A DNA stretch of 64,000 nt from Sphingobium sp. GTDB lineage: Bacteria > Pseudomonadota > Alphaproteobacteria > Sphingomonadales > Sphingomonadaceae. A model generated the notes under the pieces. It ran no database searches. It was given only the letters and a program-made list of their open reading frames with translations, and was not told the DNA's origin. This document shows, piece after piece, positions 41,452 through 49,177 of the stretch (its first letter is position 1; the number at the start of each line of letters is the position of its first letter). Location: positions 179,454 to 243,453 of the forward strand of contig QFQF01000002.1 in NCBI GenBank assembly GCA_003248935.1. The letters run 5' to 3'. The translations under genes and the position numbers were made by a program.

Positions 41452-42435
41452 CTATCGGCGACGCATCGTCTGTGACGGTGTTTCGCCGAACATCTGCCGA
41501 TAGTGACCGGCGAAGCGGCCGAATTCGAAGAAGCCCCAACGGCTGGCGATTTCCGACACGGTCGCCCCGTCCGGCGCCTCCAGCAGATCGTCACGGACCC
41601 GTCGCAGGCGGACGGTGCGCAGATGGGCCATCGGAGAGGTGTCGCGAAACCTGCGGAAGCCGTCATAAAGCGCGCGTCCGCTCACGCCGCTGATCTGCAC
41701 CAGATCCTCCATGCCGATCGGTTCGGCGGCATGATCCTCGATATAGTTTTCGACGAGGCGAACGTGCTGCGGCGCGACGTTGCAGTGACGGCCGTGCAGC
41801 GCCTCCGAATAGTTATGCGACTGTCCCTCCAGCAGGCTGGAGATCAGGGCGGTTTCCAGGTGATCCAGCGTCGCGCTGTGGTTCCCCAGCCGGGACTGGT
41901 TTTCGATATGGGCGATCAGCAACTGAACGAATTGCCACCAGCTATCGCCATGACCGTTTCTGGAAATGGCTGGGCGGAAATTCAGCGGTTGTCGCAGCGG
42001 GCGACCGAGCATGGCGGACATGTGCCGTTCGATCGCATCGCGCTCTATCCGCACCATCAGTTTCGCGCAGTCGGCTGACCAGCGCATGCTGACATGTTCG
42101 GTCGGATTGAGCATCGTGCCGACGCGGTCGTTCGCATCGACCCTGCCCGCTTCCGTCTCTATCGCGGCCTGCCCTGAATAGGGCAGCATCATCAGGTAGA
42201 AGTTTTCGAGGCGGCCGGGTTCCACATTGACATCGGCGCCATAGCTCATGGCACCCAGCGTCATGCGCTTCAGCTTGATCGCGTTCTGCCACGCATCGAC
42301 GCGCCCGCCCCGTTCGCAGGGCGTAAGGCGGTGGTCGCAATAGATGCTCGCCACGCGCATGCGAGCGTCGTCGACATCGTGGGACGCGAACAGGCGGTGG
42401 TTGTCCAACGGGCGATGGGATGGCCGTTCCAGCAT
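41452..42435 (-). CDS. AraC-family regulator 1
   Basis: The 327-residue protein has an AraC-binding-like N-terminal domain (about residues 1-200) and a C-terminal double helix-turn-helix: MEDLVQISGVSGRALYDGFR, then VSEIASRWGFFEFGRFAGHY. The second regulator at 50864 has the same length and layout (QxHNYSE just before the DNA-binding domain in both), so they are paralogues. It is divergent from the SDR-monooxygenase operon, with a 12-bp inverted repeat near both ends of the gap. Likely an activator of the indole-oxidation genes in response to an aromatic ligand (inference). Confidence 0.88.
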   Translation of the reverse strand: MLERPSHRPLDNHRLFASHDVDDARMRVASIYCDHRLTPCERGGRVDAWQNAIKLKRMTLGAMSYGADVNVEPGRLENFYLMMLPYSGQAAIETEAGRVDANDRVGTMLNPTEHVSMRWSADCAKLMVRIERDAIERHMSAMLGRPLRQPLNFRPAISRNGHGDSWWQFVQLLIAHIENQSRLGNHSATLDHLETALISSLLEGQSHNYSEALHGRHCNVAPQHVRLVENYIEDHAAEPIGMEDLVQISGVSGRALYDGFRRFRDTSPMAHLRTVRLRRVRDDLLEAPDGATVSEIASRWGFFEFGRFAGHYRQMFGETPSQTMRRR

Positions 42436-42447
42436 GACCGCACAATC
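42436..42447. promoter_or_regulatory. Left copy of a 12-bp inverted repeat in the AraC/SDR gap
   Basis: GACCGCACAATC directly abuts the AraC start codon and is the exact reverse complement of 42584-42595. Paired distant half-sites of this kind are used by AraC-type proteins for looping; binding here is inferred. Confidence 0.5.
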
Positions 42448-42472
42448 CTTGTCGCAGGTGCGTTGCCGCAGT

Positions 42473-42487
42473 CACGGCATTGCCGTG
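42473..42487. promoter_or_regulatory. 15-bp perfect palindrome in the AraC/SDR gap
   Basis: CACGGC and GCCGTG flank ATT to give a perfect inverted repeat 38 bp upstream of the AraC start. It could be a regulator site; no second copy was found. Confidence 0.35.
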
Positions 42488-42583
42488 TCCGCATCAAATT
42501 TAGATCATGGAATCCTGCCATATGCAACTATCCCTCCGGTCGGGAGCGCGCGGGCAGGACCGCGATTATGCGTAAAGTGCGCC

Positions 42584-42595
42584 GATTGTGCGGTC
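42584..42595. promoter_or_regulatory. Right copy of a 12-bp inverted repeat in the AraC/SDR gap
   Basis: GATTGTGCGGTC is the exact reverse complement of 42436-42447, 136 bp away, and is 98 bp upstream of the SDR start. The two copies point at the two divergent genes. Confidence 0.5.
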
Positions 42596-42693
42596 GCTGC
42601 TGCAAAAAATCCGCCACGGTCGCATCCGCCTTCCCGCGTGTGGCTCTCCGTATCAGAACCAATGGTCATCCCATGACAGCAAGGGCGATCGAT

Positions 42694-43503
42694 ATGAAGG
42701 GTATAGCAGGCAAGACCGTCATCATCACCGGCGGCGCGGCGTCCATCGGCAAGGTGCTGACGCGCCGCTTCCATGAGGAAGGTGCCAATGTCGTGATCGC
42801 CGCGCGCTCCGAAGGTCCGGCGACGACCCTGGCGGAGGAACTGGGTGCACGCGCTCTGGCCGTGCCTACCGATATCCGCAGTGACGCCGCGCTCGGGACA
42901 TTGATCGCACGGACGCTTGAGGCGTTCGGGGGGATCGACTGCATCATCAACAATGCCTGTTCCTATGTCGATAACGGCGCGGCATCGACGCGGGCGGAAT
43001 GGCTCGAAACGCTGGACACCAATCTCGTCAGCGGTGCCATCCTCGTTGAGATGGCGCGTGAACATCTCGCCCGCGGTCCGGGCGCGGTGGTCAACATGGC
43101 CAGCATCAGCAGCCACGCCGCGCAGGCGGGGCGCTGGACCTATCCGGTGTCGAAGGCCGGGATCATCCATCTGACGCGGCAGCAGGCGTTGGACTACGCG
43201 TCGCAGGGAATCCGGGTGAATACGCTGGTTGCCGGCTGGACATGGTCCGACCCGATTGCCGGATTGTCGCAGGACGATCTGGCAAAGGCGGACGCCGTCG
43301 CTGCGGAGTTTCATCTGCTCGGCCGTCTCGGCCGCCCGGAAGAAGTCGCCGAAGGGGCGCTGTTCCTCTGTTCCGATCATGCAAGCTTCACGACCGGATC
43401 GGAACTGCGGGTCGAGGGTGGCTATCTGGCGATGGGGCCGGAGCAGGCCGGTCCTGCGATCGCCAAGCTCACCGGCGGGTCGGGCTCCGTCCTCGCATCC
43501 TGA
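42694..43503 (+). CDS. Short-chain dehydrogenase of the indole-oxidation operon
   Basis: The 269-residue protein has the SDR cofactor motif VIITGGAASIGKVL, a NNACSYVDN segment, and the catalytic pair Tyr and Lys in YPVSKAG, with a serine in MASISSH upstream. ATG 42694 is chosen because AAGGG lies eight bases upstream; an in-frame ATG at 42673 lacks a ribosome site. SDRs accompany StyA-like indole monooxygenases in known indole-degrading clusters, where they act around the dioxindole/isatin stage. Oxidation of a 3-hydroxy-oxindole to isatin is the suggested role (inference). First gene of the operon controlled from the AraC gap. Confidence 0.87.
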   Translation: MKGIAGKTVIITGGAASIGKVLTRRFHEEGANVVIAARSEGPATTLAEELGARALAVPTDIRSDAALGTLIARTLEAFGGIDCIINNACSYVDNGAASTRAEWLETLDTNLVSGAILVEMAREHLARGPGAVVNMASISSHAAQAGRWTYPVSKAGIIHLTRQQALDYASQGIRVNTLVAGWTWSDPIAGLSQDDLAKADAVAAEFHLLGRLGRPEEVAEGALFLCSDHASFTTGSELRVEGGYLAMGPEQAGPAIAKLTGGSGSVLAS

Positions 43504-43608
43504 TTTGTGCAGGGGGCGGATGGCGTCTGCACTGGTTGCATAGTGCCGGAACGGGCACCGCACCTAACCTGCCGCCATCTGAACAGCATTTGACGAGGAT
43601 AAGGCAAG

Positions 43609-44829
43609 ATGACGACAATCGGCATCGTGGGGGCAGGGCAGGCGGGACTGCAACTGGGCATAAGCCTGCTTGGCCATGGGTATCGGGTTGTGATGCTGTC
43701 CAACCTGACGGGCGCGCAGATCGCCGGTGGCCGCGTGACCTCCAGCCAGTGCATGTTCGACACGGCCCGGTCGAACGAGCGCGCGATCGGCATCAACTTC
43801 TGGGATGACGCCTGCCCGCCCGTAGACGGGATCGGCTTCAGTCTGGCCGGTCCCAGTGGGGAAAAGGTGCTGGAGTGGGCAGCCCGGCTTGACGCCCCCG
43901 CGCAGTCGGTCGACCAGCGGGTGAAGATGCCGCGCTGGATGGACGAGTTCGAGAAGCGCGGCGGGGAACTGCGTATCGTCGACGCGGGCATTGCGGAGCT
44001 GGAGGATCTGGCGCGCGAGTGCGATCTCGTGCTGGTCGCATCGGGCAAGGGGGAGGTCGGCAAGCTGTTCGAGCGCGATGCGGAAAAGTCGACGTTCGAC
44101 AAGCCGATGCGCAGCCTGGCCCTCAACTATGTGAAGGGCATGCGTCCGCGCGAGGAATATAGCGCGGTCAATTTCAACCTGATCCCGGGCGTCGGCGAAT
44201 ATTTCGTGTTTCCGGCGCTGACCACGACTGGTCCCTGCGAGATCATGGTGTTCGAGGCGATTCCCGGCGGCCCCATGGACCTGTGGAGCAGCGCGGCGAG
44301 CGCGCAGGAGCATCTGGAAGTCAGCCTTCATATCCTCAAGCGCTTCGTCCCGTGGGAATATGAGCGCAGCCGGGACTGCGAACTGACCGACGATTTGGGT
44401 GTGCTGAGCGGCCGGTTCCCGCCGACGGTGCGCAAGCCCGTCCTGACGCTGCCGTCGGGCGCAAAGGCGCTGGGTGTGGGCGATGCCGTCTGCCTCAACG
44501 ATCCGATCACGGGGCAGGGCGCGAACAACGCGTCGAAATGCGCCGCATCCTATCTGTCCTCCATCCTCGAGAATGCAGGCAAGCCGTTCGATGCTGCGTG
44601 GATGCAGGCGACCTTCGATTGCTACTGGAGCTATGCGAAGGACGTGGTCGCCTGGACGAACGGCATGCTCCTGCCGCCGCCGCCGCACATGGTCGAGTTG
44701 CTGGGCAGCGCCGCGTCGCAGCCGCGGGTGGCGCATTGGTTTGCCAACAATTTTGACGATCCCCGCCGCTTCTTCCCGACGATCGCGGACCCGGCGCTTA
44801 CCACCGCCTTCCTGGCGGAAGCGGCCTGA
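43609..44829 (+). CDS. StyA-like FAD monooxygenase (indole/styrene epoxidase family)
   Basis: The 406-residue protein is a group E flavoprotein monooxygenase. It has IGIVGAGQAGLQLGISLL at residues 3-20, matching the StyA/IndA N-terminus, and a GVGDAVCLNDPITGQGANN FAD-site block near residue 285. These enzymes use reduced FAD from a partner reductase to epoxidise the C2-C3 bond of indole or the vinyl group of styrene. The partner is encoded three bases downstream. The isatin-hydrolase-like and IorAB genes nearby point to an indole-type substrate (inference). AGGATAAGG precedes the ATG. Confidence 0.9.
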   Translation: MTTIGIVGAGQAGLQLGISLLGHGYRVVMLSNLTGAQIAGGRVTSSQCMFDTARSNERAIGINFWDDACPPVDGIGFSLAGPSGEKVLEWAARLDAPAQSVDQRVKMPRWMDEFEKRGGELRIVDAGIAELEDLARECDLVLVASGKGEVGKLFERDAEKSTFDKPMRSLALNYVKGMRPREEYSAVNFNLIPGVGEYFVFPALTTTGPCEIMVFEAIPGGPMDLWSSAASAQEHLEVSLHILKRFVPWEYERSRDCELTDDLGVLSGRFPPTVRKPVLTLPSGAKALGVGDAVCLNDPITGQGANNASKCAASYLSSILENAGKPFDAAWMQATFDCYWSYAKDVVAWTNGMLLPPPPHMVELLGSAASQPRVAHWFANNFDDPRRFFPTIADPALTTAFLAEAA

Positions 44830-44832
44830 TCC

Positions 44833-45297
44833 ATGGATCGCGCGGCACTGCGACGGACCTTCGGGCGTTTCGCCACAGGCGTGACGATCGTCAGCTGCGA
44901 GCGGGAGGGAAGGGTGCATGGCATGACCGCCAACTCCTTCACCTCCGTTTCGCTGGAACCTGCACTTGTGCTCGTGAGTATCGGCAATGACGCCCGGATG
45001 GCGGATCTGCTGCGGGCTGGCGGCGACTATGGTCTCAACATCCTCGCCTCCGGGCAGGAGCATCTGTCGAACCATTTCGCTGGCCGTCCTTCGGAACAGG
45101 AGATCGCCTTCGTCCGGGAGGGGGGCGTACCGCTGATCGCGGGCGCACTCGCGCACCTGGTCTGCCGGATCAAGGACGTCTGGCCTGCCGGCGACCACAG
45201 CCTGTTCGTCGGCGAGGTGCTGGATCACCGGCATGATGAGGAGGGCGACCCGCCGCTGCTTTTCTTCAACGGGCGTTACCGGCAGGTAGCGGCATGA
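44833..45297 (+). CDS. Flavin reductase (StyB/IndB-like)
   Basis: The 154-residue protein is a flavin reductase-like FMN-binding split barrel: LRRTFGRFATGVTIVSC, the core MTANSFTSVSLEPALVLVSI, and HSLFVGEVL. Size and sequence match NADH:flavin reductases that supply reduced FAD to two-component monooxygenases. It starts three bases after the StyA-like gene, and its stop overlaps the next gene (ATGA), so it very probably serves that monooxygenase. Confidence 0.9.
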   Translation: MDRAALRRTFGRFATGVTIVSCEREGRVHGMTANSFTSVSLEPALVLVSIGNDARMADLLRAGGDYGLNILASGQEHLSNHFAGRPSEQEIAFVREGGVPLIAGALAHLVCRIKDVWPAGDHSLFVGEVLDHRHDEEGDPPLLFFNGRYRQVAA

Positions 45298-46889
45298 CGG
45301 CCGGGCCTTCCGGCCGGTACGACGTGGTGCTGATCGGCAGCGGCATCAATTCGCTGGTCTGTGCCGCGCTTCTCGCGCGCCGGGGGCGCAAGGTGTGCGT
45401 GCTGGAGCGCAACGACCGCGCGGGCGGATGTATCCGGACCGAGGAACTGACCCTGCCGGGCTTCCGGCACGATACGCTGTCCACCCTCTATCCGTTGTTC
45501 GTATCGGCGCCGCACTTCGCGGAGCTGGGACCGGCGCTGGCGGAGAAGGGCGTGCATTTCGTCAATTCCGATACGCCGACCGCCGTCGTTCTGCCCGATG
45601 GACGATCGTTGATTCTGGAACGGGGCCGTGCGCGCAACGTCGCGGCGATGGATGCGATCGCGCCGGGTGACGGCGCTGCCTTCCAGCGGGCGATGGCCGA
45701 CATAGAAGGCAGCGCGAACCTGACCTTCGGGCTGCTGGGCAACGCGCTCTGGGGCCGGAAGGCGGCCGGGGTCATGGCGGGCGAGCTTTGGCGCCGTGGC
45801 CCGCGCGGGCTCGCGCGGGTAATCGGCGCAGCGATGCAGAGCTGCCGCGACTGGCTGGAGGGCAATTTCCGCTCGGACCTGACCCGCGCGCTTTTCGCGC
45901 CCTGGATATTGCATGTCGGCCTGTCGCCCGAAGCGACGCTGTCCGGGCACATGGGCAAGCTGATCCTGCTGACCCTTGAACAGTTCGGCAGCCCGATGGT
46001 GGTGGGGGGCAGCGACCGGATCGTCGAAGGTTTCCGCGCGATCATCGAGGACCATGGTGGTTGCATCAGAACCTCGGCCCCGGTCAGTGAGATCGTGACG
46101 CAAGGGGGGCGGGCGACCGGCGTAACGCTGGCCTCCGGCGAGCATGTCGAGGCGCGGCGGGCCGTGGTCGCGAACGTGACGCCGACGCAACTGTTCGGCG
46201 AGCTGTTGAAAGCCCCGGAACTGCAGCAGGCGCGCGAGGATGCGGCGCAGTATCGCTACGGGCGTGGCGAGATGCAGATACATCTGGCGCTTGATGCGCC
46301 GCCCGCATGGGCGGACCCGGCGCTCGGTAAGGTTGCGATGCTGCATCTTACGCCCGGGCTGGACGGTGTGTCGCAGGCGGTCAACGAGGCGGAGCGCGGC
46401 CTCCTACCGAAAGATGCAACGATCGTCGTGGCGCAGCCGGTGGCGCTCGACCCGTCCCGGGCGCCCGAGGGCAAATGGATATTCTGGATCCAGCTTCAGG
46501 AGCTTCCGCGCGACGGGCAATTGCGGGGCGATGCGGCCGGGATCATCGAGACACCGGCCGATGGCCGCTGGACGCCGCAGGTGCGCGATGCCTATGCCGA
46601 CCGGATCATCGACCGGCTCGATGCCCTGATCCCCAATCTGAAGCGAACGATCATTGGTCGCCATGTCATTGGCCCAGGCGATCTGGCGGCGCTCAACGTC
46701 AATCTGGTGGACGGCGACCCCTATTCCGGATCGTGCACGCTGGACCAGTTCATGCTGTGGCGCCCGCCGGGCGCGATGGGTGGGCAGGCGACGTCGGTAC
46801 GCGGGCTTTTCCACATTGGTGCGTCGACGCATCCCGGCCCGGGTCTGGGTGGTATGTCCGGTTATCTGGCGAGTCGCGCCATCGGCTGA
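45294..46889 (+). CDS. Phytoene-desaturase-like (PYROXD2-type) FAD oxidoreductase
   Basis: The 531-residue protein has the dinucleotide-binding motif VVLIGSGINSLVCAALLARRG at its N-terminus and a C-terminal FAD block FHIGASTHPGPGLGGMSGYL typical of the phytoene dehydrogenase/NAD(P)/FAD-dependent oxidoreductase family. It overlaps the flavin reductase gene by four bases, so it is part of the monooxygenase operon. The family removes hydrogen across C-C or C-N bonds. It might dehydrogenate an indoline or oxindole intermediate (inference); carotenoid synthesis is unlikely, as no crt genes are present. Confidence 0.82.
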   Translation: MTAGPSGRYDVVLIGSGINSLVCAALLARRGRKVCVLERNDRAGGCIRTEELTLPGFRHDTLSTLYPLFVSAPHFAELGPALAEKGVHFVNSDTPTAVVLPDGRSLILERGRARNVAAMDAIAPGDGAAFQRAMADIEGSANLTFGLLGNALWGRKAAGVMAGELWRRGPRGLARVIGAAMQSCRDWLEGNFRSDLTRALFAPWILHVGLSPEATLSGHMGKLILLTLEQFGSPMVVGGSDRIVEGFRAIIEDHGGCIRTSAPVSEIVTQGGRATGVTLASGEHVEARRAVVANVTPTQLFGELLKAPELQQAREDAAQYRYGRGEMQIHLALDAPPAWADPALGKVAMLHLTPGLDGVSQAVNEAERGLLPKDATIVVAQPVALDPSRAPEGKWIFWIQLQELPRDGQLRGDAAGIIETPADGRWTPQVRDAYADRIIDRLDALIPNLKRTIIGRHVIGPGDLAALNVNLVDGDPYSGSCTLDQFMLWRPPGAMGGQATSVRGLFHIGASTHPGPGLGGMSGYLASRAIG

Positions 46890-46893
46890 AAAC

Positions 46894-46933
46894 AACGATC
46901 GCCCGGACATTCTGTGGTGCCCGGGCGATCGTT
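46894..46933. terminator. 13-bp-stem hairpin between convergent operons
   Basis: AACGATCGCCCGG (46894-46906) and its exact complement (46921-46933) enclose a 14-base loop. On the minus strand the stem is followed by GTTTTC; on the plus strand there is no T-run. It lies four bases after the plus-strand stop and probably insulates the two convergent operons. Confidence 0.6.
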
Positions 46934-46940
46934 CTGAAAG

Positions 46941-46977
46941 ACAAAAACCGGGGGCGGGAGAGGTCATCTCCCGCCCC
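46941..46977 (-). terminator. Rho-independent terminator of the ring-cleavage operon
   Basis: An 11-bp perfect stem (46951-46961 with 46967-46977) with a five-base loop is followed on the minus strand by CGGTTTTTGT. It lies just after the stop of the FAH-family gene. Confidence 0.8.
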
Positions 46978-46982
46978 TTATG

Positions 46983-47897
46983 TCAGACGGCGGCGACGAC
47001 CGGATGGCGCAGCGTGCCGATACCCTCGACGGTGGCGACGATCACGTCGCCGGGCCACACCCACTCCTGCGGATCCATGCCCGCGCCGACACCGGCCGGA
47101 GTGCCGGTGGCAATGATATCGCCGGGTTCCAGCGTGATGCCCTGCGAGATGTCGGCGACCAGTTCGTCGACCTTGAACAGCATGAAGGCGGTGTTGCTCC
47201 GCTGCTTCTCCACGTCGTTAACGGTCAGCCAGAGGTCAAGAGTCTGCGGGTCCGGGATTTCATCGGCGGTGACCACTACGGGCCCCATCGGGGCAAAGCT
47301 GTCCTGCCCCTTGGAATAGATCCACTGTCCGGCGCGGCGGCAGTCGCGGGCGCTCATGTCGATCAGGACGGTGTAGCCGAAGACATGCGACAATGCGTTT
47401 TCGCGCGTCGCGCCCTTTGCCCGCGTGCCGATGATCGCGGCAAGCTCCACTTCCCAGTCGAGCTGCTGCGTGATCTCCTTGTTGTGGAGAATCGGCTCGT
47501 CCGGGCCGATGACGCTCGTGGGCGGCTTCGAGAAGATCACCGGCTGGCGCGGCAGCTCAGGCGACGTGTCGAGCGACTTGGCGCTTTCGGCGACATGCTC
47601 GGTATAGTTGAGGCCGATGCCGAAGATGTTCTTGCGCGGACGCGGGATCGGCGCGAGCAGGCGGACGTTCGACAGCGGAACCGTGGTGCCGATCGGGAAC
47701 AACCCGTCGCATTCGGCAATCAGGGCGGTCGCGGCCGTCACCGCCTGAGGGCCAAGATCGATGAACTCCAGCATGGTGGCCGGGAAGGGGACGCCCTTCA
47801 CCGCGCCGAACCGCGCGAGATCGATGATCAGGTCGCCCGCGACGGCGCCAAGGCGCGCCTCCGCTTCCACAGTGGCGCGATAGGTAACAAGACGCAT
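46983..47897 (-). CDS. FAH-family hydrolase, fumarylpyruvate-hydrolase-like
   Basis: The 304-residue protein belongs to the fumarylacetoacetate hydrolase superfamily. The metal site is visible as IGLNYTEHV, EVELAAIIG (Glu and Glu) and the Asp/Lys region DMSARD plus YSKGQD. It lies 40 bp after the gentisate-type dioxygenase on the same strand. In gentisate-like pathways such an enzyme hydrolyses the ring-cleavage product to pyruvate and a C4 acid. That step is the expected role here, on the amino- or hydroxy-analogue (inference). A strong terminator follows. Confidence 0.88.
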   Translation of the reverse strand: MRLVTYRATVEAEARLGAVAGDLIIDLARFGAVKGVPFPATMLEFIDLGPQAVTAATALIAECDGLFPIGTTVPLSNVRLLAPIPRPRKNIFGIGLNYTEHVAESAKSLDTSPELPRQPVIFSKPPTSVIGPDEPILHNKEITQQLDWEVELAAIIGTRAKGATRENALSHVFGYTVLIDMSARDCRRAGQWIYSKGQDSFAPMGPVVVTADEIPDPQTLDLWLTVNDVEKQRSNTAFMLFKVDELVADISQGITLEPGDIIATGTPAGVGAGMDPQEWVWPGDVIVATVEGIGTLRHPVVAAV

Positions 47898-47937
47898 GGC
47901 ACTCCTTCCAGATGAAATATGATAAAGCCGGTTAAGG

Positions 47938-49065
47938 TCAGGCTATAACGGGTTGATGGCCGCCATTCTCGCCCAGCGCTTCCTCACGATAGAGACCGAG
48001 AGCGCGCATGACCGGCAAGTCATGGAAACTGAACAGGCAGGCGTCTTCGCTGTCCGACGCGTTGGCATGCTCGTGATACATCCAGGCAGGCACGACGAAG
48101 ATGTCCCGTTCCTGCCAGTCGAAGCGCTGGCCGTTGATGATTGACCAGCCCTTGCCCTTGGCACACTGGTAGACGAAGCTGCCGGTCTGGCGATGCGCCT
48201 TCGTCCGCTCGCCCGGGCGCAGCATCTGCATTGACGCGCCGATGGTCTGCATGACCGGACCGCCGGTGTTCGGATTTACATAGTCCATCATGATGCCGTC
48301 ATAGGGCGACCCGTCGGTAACGCGCGCATAGCGCGTCAGTGCCTCGTAGGTCGGCGCCCATTCATATTTCAGGAGCGGCGAATAGGCCTTCGTCCATGTC
48401 GTGCCGGCGGGGCGGAGGCCCGCGCCCGCCCAGGTGGCGGTGCTGTCGTCCACCGCATAGGAAATCGCCTGCTGCAGGTCCGGGTGCACTTCGTAGAAGT
48501 TCGCTTCCAGCGCGTTCATCAGCGGAATGTCGAGACCGTCCTGCCAGATGCAGACGGTTCCGTCTTCCGCGACGCCATGTTCGTGCCACGTGCCGTTGGG
48601 CGTCAGTACGAAGTCGTTGGCGCCGAGCGTCATTTTGTGGCCGTCGACATTGGTGAAGGCGCCGCTGCCTTCCATGATGAAGCGCAGGGCGGACGCGCTA
48701 TGCCGGTGGCTGGATGCGCATTCGCCCGGGCCCATGACCTGAAGTCCCGAATAGAGCCAGCCTACGGCGGCAACCACGTCCGAGCGCCCCTTGTTCTCCA
48801 GATAGACGACCCGGCGCCCAGCCTGTTCGGGCGTCACCAGATCGAGCGCCTTCAGTACATCGTCGCGCAGATCCCGATAGCGCCAGAGCATGGGGACGGA
48901 TGTGGATGCGGGTTCCCACGGCTCGATCTTGTTGGCGACGGTCCACAGGGCGCCGGTGCCGAGCGTCTGCAGGCGCCGGTAATAGGCAACGAGTTCCGGG
49001 GTGTCGGCAACGTTGGCGCGGCCGATCATCTCCTCGCGATACTGGTCATAGCTTGGTTGTGTCAC
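47938..49065 (-). CDS. Gentisate 1,2-dioxygenase-like ring-cleaving dioxygenase
   Basis: The 375-residue bicupin has the first-cupin iron ligands in SSHRHSASALRFIMEG and TWHEHG, and a degenerate second cupin (RTKAHRQTGSFVYQ). This matches gentisate 1,2-dioxygenases and the related 5-nitrosalicylate dioxygenase, which cleave between a carboxyl-bearing carbon and a hydroxyl-bearing carbon. The start is GTG 49063-49065, preceded by GGGAGG at a five-base spacing; earlier in-frame codons lie in the operator region. With the thioesterase and aryl-CoA hydroxylase, 5-hydroxyanthranilate or gentisate is the likely substrate (inference). Confidence 0.9.
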   Translation of the reverse strand: MTQPSYDQYREEMIGRANVADTPELVAYYRRLQTLGTGALWTVANKIEPWEPASTSVPMLWRYRDLRDDVLKALDLVTPEQAGRRVVYLENKGRSDVVAAVGWLYSGLQVMGPGECASSHRHSASALRFIMEGSGAFTNVDGHKMTLGANDFVLTPNGTWHEHGVAEDGTVCIWQDGLDIPLMNALEANFYEVHPDLQQAISYAVDDSTATWAGAGLRPAGTTWTKAYSPLLKYEWAPTYEALTRYARVTDGSPYDGIMMDYVNPNTGGPVMQTIGASMQMLRPGERTKAHRQTGSFVYQCAKGKGWSIINGQRFDWQERDIFVVPAWMYHEHANASDSEDACLFSFHDLPVMRALGLYREEALGENGGHQPVIA

Positions 49066-49084
49066 CGGCGCCTCCCATCGAATT

Positions 49085-49127
49085 ACTATAGGCTTAAAAT
49101 AAGTTTGCATTAGTGTCAAATGCAAGT
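49085..49127. promoter_or_regulatory. Shared regulatory region of the dioxygenase and nitrilase operons
   Basis: The 112-bp divergent gap holds a motif B relative, ACTATAGGCTTAAA (49085-49098). It also has an inverted repeat TTGCATT-N7-AATGCAA (49105-49125) whose right side belongs to a 13-of-16 match to motif A (49112-49127). It thus carries both motifs also found together at 38144-38180. Confidence 0.6.
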
Positions 49128-49177
49128 ATTGTAACAAAGTTTCCGGGGGTTCTGGCGCGCATTTTACGAAAGGATCA

